Part shown: one piece after another, positions 6,761-12,248 of the stretch
How positions within the stretch are numbered: the stretch's first letter is position 1
Layout: every line of letters begins with the position of its first letter
Assembly: GCA_019423005.1 (NCBI GenBank)
Contig: JAHZCF010000021.1
Coordinates: 1 to 14,479 of the forward strand
DNA length: 14,479 nucleotides
Source of the DNA: Haemophilus sp.
Lineage (GTDB): Bacteria > Pseudomonadota > Gammaproteobacteria > Enterobacterales > Pasteurellaceae
Direction: 5' to 3'
Translations under genes and position numbers: made by a program
The notes under the pieces: generated by a model
What the model was told of the DNA's origin: nothing
Databases searched by the model: none
The model's input: the letters and a program-made list of their open reading frames with translations, nothing else

Positions 6761-7546
6761 TTATAAAAAATTCCACGACACGTTCGAGACTAATCGACAT
6801 TGGTCACATTTAAAGTAAATCACATCAAATAGTGGCGCGTTTAATGCCCAATCTCCACCACATTGCGGGCAACAGCGTTGCTGTTCCGATTCTAAAGAAT
6901 GACCACCAACACGATATAAATAATAATAGGTCGGTATGCCGCTTTCTTTTTCAATTTCAGCAGCAAGGTAGCGTCCATGTTTAGTAAGTGTGCTATTAAC
7001 CTCAGAGATTTCGTTTAACGATTCTTTTTCTAAAACAGAACCATTCATTTGCAACTGATCGCAAGCTTGCCAATTTTCCTGCCATTTAATCAAATCTTGG
7101 CTTAAGTGCAGTTGATTTTTTAATTGTTTATAGAGCGGAATTGGAGAAAAATCTTCTCCACTATGTAACGGCGAGCAAGATTGTAAATGTGTGGTGTAGA
7201 GCATTTGCCATGCTGGTTGGCTACATTCTGCGGTGCTGTCTGCATTTAAATCATCGGCAATAATTTGAAAACCTTGAAAATGTAGACCGCACTTTTCAGC
7301 ATTTTCCATCGCCAGATTCACAGTTCGGTTATTATTATCGGGTAAGAGGCTATCTTGCTCAGGGCAAATAACGCGCATCGAAAAACCTTGTTCGCTGTCT
7401 TCCTCCGTTAAATAAAGCGGAATTTCACGGCCGATAATTTGTCCGTTATAACGCCATTGATCGATAACTACATTGAGCAAACGGCTTTGTTGGCCAATAT
7501 CGTTTTCTAAGGCGGTTAATTTAAAAAAGGGTTCGATCAGATACAT
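6761..7546 (-). CDS. DUF2310 family zinc-ribbon protein, function unknown
   Basis: A 261-residue protein that I recognise by family resemblance as the Zn-ribbon DUF2310 group of Haemophilus and relatives. The clearest feature is a C-terminal zinc ribbon: C226-x2-C229 and C247-x2-C250, with an extra C225. The rest is a mixed, soluble-looking sequence with no signal peptide or membrane segment, so it should be cytoplasmic. It starts 2 bases after the csdE stop with no Shine-Dalgarno of its own, so translation is probably coupled to csdE, and it ends 14 bases before queF. Its place between a sulfur-transfer pair and a queuosine gene suggests, but does not prove, a role linked to tRNA modification or sulfur/metal handling. 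One uptake signal lies inside. Confidence 0.85.
   Translation of the reverse strand: MYLIEPFFKLTALENDIGQQSRLLNVVIDQWRYNGQIIGREIPLYLTEEDSEQGFSMRVICPEQDSLLPDNNNRTVNLAMENAEKCGLHFQGFQIIADDLNADSTAECSQPAWQMLYTTHLQSCSPLHSGEDFSPIPLYKQLKNQLHLSQDLIKWQENWQACDQLQMNGSVLEKESLNEISEVNSTLTKHGRYLAAEIEKESGIPTYYYLYRVGGHSLESEQQRCCPQCGGDWALNAPLFDVIYFKCDQCRLVSNVSWNFL
7286..7294 (-). other. DNA uptake signal (exact, complement strand)
   Basis: Sense-oriented within the DUF2310 gene, read as Lys-Cys-Gly (AEKCGLH). Confidence 0.85.
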
Positions 7547-7548
7547 AA

Positions 7549-7923
7549 TTACAGATTGTGCAAGATTTCTTCAATTTGTTTTAAACCGTTTAAGCGGGTT
7601 TCACTTAAGCGAGAGGCAATGCCAAGTTCATCAAAAAATTGACGGATATTAAATTGTTGTAATTGGTTGCGGGTTTGGCCATTGATATTTTGCAACAATA
7701 ACCATAACAAACCATTCATAATGCGTGCTTCGCTGTAAGCTTGAAATTGAAAAGTGCCGTCATTTTGTGGAATGGTCTTAAACCAAAGCCCTGCTTCGCA
7801 GCCTTGAATCGATTGCATTTGAGCCAACTCATCTGGAGAAGGTTGAGAAAGATGTTTACCGGTTTGAATAATGAAACGGTAACGATCTTCCCAATTTTTT
7901 GCCTGTTTAATGTTTTCTAGCAT
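7549..7923 (-). CDS. csdE: SufE/CsdE family sulfur acceptor
   Basis: CsdE accepts persulfide sulfur from the cysteine desulfurase CsdA and passes it on; in E. coli CsdE works with CsdA and the tRNA-modifying protein TcdA/CsdL. The 124 residues are somewhat shorter than E. coli CsdE (147) and SufE (138). The acceptor cysteine is C42 in the motif QGCEAGLWF, as in the GC(E/Q) motif of the family. The sequence RYRFIIQTGKHL and the C-terminal FFDELGIASRLSETRLNGL segment are typical. The start overlaps the csdA stop by 7 bases, so the pair is surely cotranscribed and likely coupled. SufE is an alternative name; the adjacent csdA favours CsdE. Confidence 0.93.
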   Translation of the reverse strand: MLENIKQAKNWEDRYRFIIQTGKHLSQPSPDELAQMQSIQGCEAGLWFKTIPQNDGTFQFQAYSEARIMNGLLWLLLQNINGQTRNQLQQFNIRQFFDELGIASRLSETRLNGLKQIEEILHNL

Positions 7924-9119
7924 GCTAATAACTCTAAGGATTTATCTAATGCTGCAAAAAAGGCATCCACATCTTGCGGGCTATTGTAAGGCGCAAAAGA
8001 AAGTCGTAATGTAGTACGCTCACCAAGGCGGGCTAAGTAAGGTTGGGCGCAATGTTCACCAACACGCAAGGCAATTTTTTGTTCGCTTAATAGGGTAGCA
8101 AGATCTGAAGCTGCAATCCCATCAAAAATAAAACATACAACAGAACTTGGTTGCGGTGAATTAAATAAACGACAATTCGGATAGTTTTTTAACCGCACTT
8201 TACTTTGTTCGGCAAGCTCAACAGCATGCGCCTCGGCTGCCTGAAAATCCCATTTTTTGAGCCAATCTAATACCGCACCAAAGCCAATCACGCCCGCAAT
8301 ATTTGGTGTGCCGGCTTCTAATCGATAAGGTAAATCGGCAAAGGTAATACATTCATGGGAGACGCGCTCAATCATTTTTCCACCGTAAAAAAGTGGTTGT
8401 AGCAGGGAAAGTGAGCTTAATTTTCCGCTTAATACACCAATGCCGTTTGGCCCATAAATTTTGTGTGCAGAAAAGGCAATAAAATCCGCATCTAATGCCT
8501 GTAAATCAATCTGTATATGACTAATAGCCTGAGCGGCATCCACTAAAATGAGCGCATTGCTATGTTGGCGGATTAGTCGAATTAAATGTTGGATATATTG
8601 TTCCGTTCCTGTTACGTTGGAAACAAAATTGAGCGCGACTAATTTGGTTTTCTCATTTAAGGCTGCAATTAAGGCATTTTCATCAATTAGCCAATTATCC
8701 AAAATAGGCAACACTTGAATTTTTGCCCCACATTTTTTCGCTGTTTCATGCCAAGTAACAAAATTAGCATGATGGTCCGCTTGGCTAATTAAAATCTCGT
8801 CATCTGCATGCAATGAGGAGAGTAAACCGTTGGCAACCAAATTAATGCTATGAGTCGTCCCAGATGTCCAAATCACCGCTTTTTCATCTTCCGCATTAAT
8901 TAAGGTTTTTACTAAGTGACGAGCATTTTCGTATTGTGCTGTTTGTGCGGCTTCGTACTGACTACGATGTACGGAGCCCGCCGATTGATAAAAAGTAGTT
9001 GTCGCATCAATTAATGCTTGAGGTTTTAATGCTGTCGCTGCATTATCCAAATAGACCACGGCATTTGGTGATTTAAAATAAGGGAATTCATTTTTAAATA
9101 ATTGATAATCAAAAGCCAT
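7917..9119 (-). CDS. csdA: Cysteine desulfurase, group II (CsdA/SufS type)
   Basis: A PLP enzyme that removes sulfur from cysteine (or selenium from selenocysteine) and delivers it to its partner CsdE. The 400 residues match E. coli CsdA (401). The PLP lysine is K220 in SAHKIYGPNG and the active-site cysteine is C357 in GEHCAQP, which fits the CsdA/SufS group rather than IscS. HHANFVTWHE carries the PLP-stacking histidine. The start is set at 9119 (MAFDYQLFK) because GGAG lies 6 bases upstream; the open frame continues upstream for 45 more codons but that part is nuc sequence in another frame. It overlaps nuc by 11 bases and csdE by 7. One uptake signal lies inside. Confidence 0.95.
   Translation of the reverse strand: MAFDYQLFKNEFPYFKSPNAVVYLDNAATALKPQALIDATTTFYQSAGSVHRSQYEAAQTAQYENARHLVKTLINAEDEKAVIWTSGTTHSINLVANGLLSSLHADDEILISQADHHANFVTWHETAKKCGAKIQVLPILDNWLIDENALIAALNEKTKLVALNFVSNVTGTEQYIQHLIRLIRQHSNALILVDAAQAISHIQIDLQALDADFIAFSAHKIYGPNGIGVLSGKLSSLSLLQPLFYGGKMIERVSHECITFADLPYRLEAGTPNIAGVIGFGAVLDWLKKWDFQAAEAHAVELAEQSKVRLKNYPNCRLFNSPQPSSVVCFIFDGIAASDLATLLSEQKIALRVGEHCAQPYLARLGERTTLRLSFAPYNSPQDVDAFFAALDKSLELLAC
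8192..8200 (-). other. DNA uptake signal (exact, complement strand)
   Basis: Sense-oriented within csdA, read as Lys-Val-Arg-Leu (SKVRLK). Confidence 0.85.
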
Positions 9120-9624
9120 GGTTATCTCCGTGTTTGACTGTTTTTTTCTGTTTACGCCATTCATAAGGGGCAACAGGGTTGGGATCTCGCCATAAGCCGA
9201 TTTTTTGTTGCTGGGCAAAATCTTGTGCCTGGAAGTAGATTGGATTTTTAGCATATTGCGGATAAACCCAAGCCATGCCGTTTTTCACCATTTCTAAGTT
9301 AATGTTTTGTTCTTGTAGATAAACCGTTGCCAAAATACGTTGGTAGCGATCATAATCCGAAACTGACAACGTCACATTTTGTTTGAAAACAAGCTGTGAA
9401 AGATATTGTTTGGCTTTCTTTCCAAATGGTTGGCCTTTTTCTGGAGCATCAATTTCTTGTAATCGCACTTTGAATTGTTTTTTAGTGGGTAAGAGGCAAG
9501 TCAGGGTGTCGCCATCACTTACGCCTACGACCCAGCATTCTACTTGGCGTTCTGCTGAGATTGAAAATTGCGTCCAAAGTGCGGTTAAAATTATGGTTAA
9601 AAATAAGAAGAATTTTTTAATCAT
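9109..9624 (-). CDS. Secreted thermonuclease-like protein (SNase family)
   Basis: Staphylococcal-nuclease-like Ca2+-dependent phosphodiesterase that likely degrades DNA or RNA outside the cytoplasm. With ATG at 9624 it has 171 residues. It begins with a clear signal peptide: MIKK, a hydrophobic core to about residue 20, and a likely cut after SISA (24). The catalytic set of the family is present: D39 in DGDT, R54, D59, E62 in RLQEIDAPE, and R96 in DRYQR, equivalent to D21, R35, D40, E43 and R87 of S. aureus nuclease. A TTG nine codons upstream would spoil the signal peptide start, so ATG is preferred although its ribosome site is weak (AAGAAA). It is the first gene of the minus-strand unit and overlaps csdA by 11 bases. 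Confidence 0.93.
   Translation of the reverse strand: MIKKFFLFLTIILTALWTQFSISAERQVECWVVGVSDGDTLTCLLPTKKQFKVRLQEIDAPEKGQPFGKKAKQYLSQLVFKQNVTLSVSDYDRYQRILATVYLQEQNINLEMVKNGMAWVYPQYAKNPIYFQAQDFAQQQKIGLWRDPNPVAPYEWRKQKKTVKHGDNHGF
9126..9129 (-). promoter_or_regulatory. Ribosome binding site that fixes the csdA start
   Basis: GGAG on the minus strand, 6 bases before ATG at 9119 and inside the end of the nuc gene. It supports the short csdA start. Confidence 0.65.
9577..9585 (+). other. DNA uptake signal (exact)
   Basis: Antisense to nuc; in the gene it reads Thr-Ala-Leu inside the signal peptide core (ILTALW). Confidence 0.85.
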
Positions 9625-9634
9625 TTGGAATTTC

Positions 9635-9650
9635 TTTGATCTGCATCGCA
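9635..9650. promoter_or_regulatory. Possible CRP site between nuc and the LrgA-type gene
   Basis: TTTGA-N6-TCGCA: each half matches the CRP consensus TGTGA-N6-TCACA at 4 of 5 bases, and the right half matches exactly the TCGCA of the competence-type CRP-S site. Its centre is about 71 bp before the start predicted for the 9678-9707 promoter, a class I activation distance. It is too near the nuc start to activate nuc. Tentative. Confidence 0.35.
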
Positions 9651-9677
9651 AAATTTAGCTAAAATGAATGGGTAATT

Positions 9678-9707
9678 TTAACAAAAAAGCGTAAAATAAA
9701 TTTTAAT
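9678..9707 (+). promoter_or_regulatory. Predicted promoter for the LrgAB-dgt-uup unit
   Basis: TTAACA (9678-9683, 5/6 match to -35) and TTTAAT (9702-9707, 5/6 match to -10) are 18 bp apart in a very AT-rich 111-base divergent intergenic region. Transcription would begin near 9714, with a leader of about 22 bases. AT-richness makes chance matches likely. No convincing promoter for the leftward nuc unit was found in the same gap beyond a lone TAAAAT-type -10. Confidence 0.4.
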
Positions 9708-9735
9708 TATTATTAAAAAAATTGATAGAGGAAAT

Positions 9736-10152
9736 ATGTTACTCCAAAAAGGCGTTCAACTCGCTCGTTCGCTCATCATTTTATACATTATGTTACTACT
9801 CGGCAATTTGATTTCTCACTATATCCCAGTGGGGATTCCAGGCAGCATTTGGGGCTTGTTATTACTTTTTTTAGGTTTAACAACTCATGTAATTCACTTG
9901 GAGTGGATTTATTTCGGTTCGAGCTTACTGATCCGATACATGGCGGTCCTTTTTGTGCCTGTGAGCGTGGGGATTATCAAATATTATGATTTACTCGTGG
10001 CCCAGTGGAAAGTTTTACTTATTCCAAATATTCTCAGTACCGTTCTGACACTTTTAGTTATTGCATTTATAGGAAACTATTTATTTTATAAACAATCCTT
10101 TACCCATAAGCGTAAAAAAGTATTAGAAAGACGCAATCTTCAAGCTGACTAA
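9736..10152 (+). CDS. yohJ: LrgA/CidA family membrane protein (YohJ, UPF0299)
   Basis: Small integral inner-membrane protein of 138 residues with about four hydrophobic helices (roughly 12-27, 35-52, 65-82, 93-115) and a basic C-terminal tail (HKRKKVLERR). Family marks are the IPVGIPGSIWGLLLLF loop-helix and the RYMAVLFVPVSVGI segment. LrgA/CidA proteins were first described as holin/antiholin-like regulators of autolysis; later work on Gram-positive relatives (B. subtilis PftAB, S. mutans LrgAB) points to pyruvate uptake with the LrgB partner, and the plant fusion PLGG1 carries glycolate/glycerate. ATG at 9736 has a good Shine-Dalgarno (AGAGGAA). The LrgB-type partner follows after 9 bases. 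Confidence 0.92.
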   Translation: MLLQKGVQLARSLIILYIMLLLGNLISHYIPVGIPGSIWGLLLLFLGLTTHVIHLEWIYFGSSLLIRYMAVLFVPVSVGIIKYYDLLVAQWKVLLIPNILSTVLTLLVIAFIGNYLFYKQSFTHKRKKVLERRNLQAD

Positions 10153-10161
10153 GGTTTTATT

Positions 10162-10854
10162 ATGCAGTATGCAATTTATCTTTATACCATTTTAACGATT
10201 TTTGGATTTTGGCTCGCATTACAAATCAGTAAACGTTGGAAATCCATGATTTTCAATACGTTCGTGCTCACAGTATCAATTCTTGTGCTGATTTTAGTAG
10301 TTGGCGATATTCCTTATGATGATTACATGGCGGGTAATACGCCGATTAATAATTTATTAGGCGTGAGTATTGTTGCGCTGGCGTTACCGTTGTATGAACA
10401 ACTTCGTCAAATTGCGAAACAGTGGAAAATTATTCTTTCTGTGGTGACATTGGCTTCTCTGTTTTCCATGTTTACCGGTGCCATTTTTGCGATTATTTTA
10501 GGGGCAAGCCCTGAAATGGTCGCGACCGTATTGCCAAAATCAATTACCACGCCAATTGCGATGGAAGTGTCTTCTCATTTAGGCGGTATTCCAGCCGTTA
10601 CAGCCGTAGGCGTGATTGTTGCAGGTTTACAAGGTTCGGTTTTTGGTTATCTCATCTTGAAAAAACTCGGTATTAAACAACAAGAAGCGGTGGGGTTATC
10701 TGTTGGTGCAGTTTCTCACGCACTCGGCACAGTAAGCTGTATGGAAGCTGATCCGAAAGCGGGGAGTTATAGTTCGATTTCTTTGGTACTTTGCGGTATT
10801 ATGAGCTCAATTTTAGCCCCCTTAGTATTCCATGTTATTCGTCTATTTTTATGA
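10162..10854 (+). CDS. yohK: LrgB/CidB family membrane protein (YohK)
   Basis: Polytopic membrane protein of 230 residues, the usual length for YohK/LrgB, with several hydrophobic helices throughout. Family segments seen: PLYEQLRQIAKQWK, then LPKSITTPIAMEVSSHLGG, VGVIVAGLQGSVFG, and GLSVGAVSHALGTVSCMEADP, which is the most conserved part of the family. It should form a complex with the LrgA-type protein upstream; a transporter for pyruvate or a similar small acid is the best-supported role from relatives, with the older cell-lysis role less certain in Gram-negatives. The ribosome site is AAGG, 8 bases before ATG. Its stop overlaps the dgt start by 4 bases (ATGA). Confidence 0.93.
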   Translation: MQYAIYLYTILTIFGFWLALQISKRWKSMIFNTFVLTVSILVLILVVGDIPYDDYMAGNTPINNLLGVSIVALALPLYEQLRQIAKQWKIILSVVTLASLFSMFTGAIFAIILGASPEMVATVLPKSITTPIAMEVSSHLGGIPAVTAVGVIVAGLQGSVFGYLILKKLGIKQQEAVGLSVGAVSHALGTVSCMEADPKAGSYSSISLVLCGIMSSILAPLVFHVIRLFL

Positions 10855-12203
10855 GAACCCAATTAGCTGATTTTTGGACTGAACGTTTCCTTCCTGATCC
10901 GCCTCGCGAAAAAGATCACCGACCTCCATTTCGTCGTGATCGCGGGCGGATTTTACATTCCGCTGCTTTCCGTTGTTTGCAAGCCAAAACACAGATTCAC
11001 GCTGTGGGCGAAAATGATTTTTATCGCACTCGTTTAACTCATTCTCTAGAAGTGGCACAAATCGGTAGCAGCCTGGTTTCCCAATTAAAATTTGCGGAAA
11101 GTTATGTTGCTATTTCAGACCAGCTTCATATCGAAAAAAGTGAATTACAGAAACAACTCAAGCCCTTATTACCAAGCAATGATTTAATTGAAAGTTTGTG
11201 CTTTGCACATGATATTGGTCATCCACCATTTGGCCATGGTGGGGAAGTGGCACTTAATTATATGATGCACAATCATGGCGGCTTTGAAGGCAATGCGCAG
11301 ACATTTCGTATTATTACTAAACTTGAGCCTTATACTGAAACGGCTGGGATGAATTTAACGCGTCGTGCTATTTTAGGCGTGGTGAAGTATCCGAATATTT
11401 TAGACCTATCTTCCCCGCAATATGCCCAGTTGCCGCATGCTGAAAATGCTGATCCGCGTTATGTCAAAATTAGCGACTGGAAGCCTGGAAAAGGGTTATT
11501 CCGTGATGACGTCACAATGTTTACTTGGTTGTTGCAAAACCTTTCTGAAAATGACCGCACTTTGTTTGGTTCATTTCAAACAGTGCGGTCAAATCCTGCT
11601 GAGTTTTTAAAAACACAATTTAAATCATTAGATTGTAGCATTATGGAATTGGCGGATGATATTGCGTATGGGGTACATGATTTAGAAGATGCGATTGTGA
11701 CTGGTGTAGTAAATCAACATCAGTGGCAAGAAGCATTGGCTGAACTTAAAACAATTCCTTCAGATTGGTTGGCAAAAAATATAGAGAAAGTTAGCCAACG
11801 ATTGTTCTCCAATCATCATTTTGAGCGTAAAAATGCCATTGGGGCATTAGTGAATTTCTTTATTACCCATGTGCGTTGGAAAGTCACCGGCAATTTTGAT
11901 GAGCCTTTGTTACGTTATAACGCGGAACTACCGCAAGATGTGATTGCGGCATTAAATGTGTTTAAAAAGTTTGTATGGAAATACGTGATTCGTCATGTCG
12001 AAACGCAACGTATTGAATACAAAGGACAACGCATTCTTACGGAAATGTTCCAGATTTTTGAGTCTGACCCCGAACGTTTATTGCCAACGAATACCGCTAA
12101 TCGTTGGAGAAATGCGCCAGAACAGGGCAAAAAACGTATTATTTGTGACTATATCGCGGGCATGTCAGATGCCTATGCCTTAAAGGTTTACCACCAGCTT
12201 TAA
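10851..12203 (+). CDS. dgt: dGTP triphosphohydrolase-like HD protein
   Basis: HD-domain hydrolase that cleaves dNTPs (typically dGTP) to the nucleoside and triphosphate, affecting nucleotide pools. Length is 450 residues, shorter than E. coli Dgt (505) and typical of the 'dGTPase-like' subgroup. Metal ligands: H64 in RLTHSLEVAQ, H120-D121 in FAHDIGHPPFGHGGE, and an aspartate at 269/270 in ELADDIAYG. The start at 10851 is chosen because the family N-terminus begins MRTQLADFWTERFLPDPP; a TTG-initiated upstream extension lies in lrgB-type coding sequence. It shares ATGA with the upstream stop, so translation is likely coupled. A 45-base gap without a terminator separates it from uup. Substrate specificity is not proven by sequence. 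Confidence 0.93.
   Translation: MRTQLADFWTERFLPDPPREKDHRPPFRRDRGRILHSAAFRCLQAKTQIHAVGENDFYRTRLTHSLEVAQIGSSLVSQLKFAESYVAISDQLHIEKSELQKQLKPLLPSNDLIESLCFAHDIGHPPFGHGGEVALNYMMHNHGGFEGNAQTFRIITKLEPYTETAGMNLTRRAILGVVKYPNILDLSSPQYAQLPHAENADPRYVKISDWKPGKGLFRDDVTMFTWLLQNLSENDRTLFGSFQTVRSNPAEFLKTQFKSLDCSIMELADDIAYGVHDLEDAIVTGVVNQHQWQEALAELKTIPSDWLAKNIEKVSQRLFSNHHFERKNAIGALVNFFITHVRWKVTGNFDEPLLRYNAELPQDVIAALNVFKKFVWKYVIRHVETQRIEYKGQRILTEMFQIFESDPERLLPTNTANRWRNAPEQGKKRIICDYIAGMSDAYALKVYHQL
11553..11590 (+). repeat. Intragenic inverted repeat built on an uptake signal in dgt
   Basis: GACCGCAC (11553-11560) pairs exactly with GTGCGGTC (11583-11590). Inside, TGTTTG (11563-11568) pairs with CAAACA (11577-11582), giving 14 bp with a two-base bulge and an 8-base loop. 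No T-run follows, so it is not an obvious terminator. Confidence 0.65.
11554..11562 (-). other. DNA uptake signal (exact, complement strand)
   Basis: Within dgt, read as Asp-Arg-Thr-Leu (ENDRTLFG). A one-mismatch copy in the opposite orientation (CAGTGCGGT, 11581-11589) lies 18 bases further on. Confidence 0.85.
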
Positions 12204-12248
12204 AGCGCGGTTATTTTTATTGATATTTTGAATTTATAGGATAATTTT

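Noticed and set aside
6747..6800. 18-residue longer N-terminus of QueF starting at 6800
   Set aside because: It overlaps the DUF2310 gene by 40 bases, and a Shine-Dalgarno is properly placed for the start at 6746, which also gives the usual 279-residue length.
7751..7759. Uptake-signal-like AAGTGCCGT in csdE
   Set aside because: One mismatch at a core base; not counted among exact signals.
9120..9254. 45-residue longer N-terminus of CsdA
   Set aside because: The region encodes nuc in another frame; GGAG precedes the ATG at 9119 and the family N-terminus starts there.
10791..10850. TTG-initiated extension of dgt
   Set aside because: It lies in LrgB-type coding sequence and the extra residues do not resemble the family; the ATG at 10851 is coupled to the upstream stop.
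12202..12216. Uptake-signal-like sequence AAGCGCGGT between dgt and uup
   Set aside because: One mismatch in the core and no partner arm; not counted as a signal or terminator.
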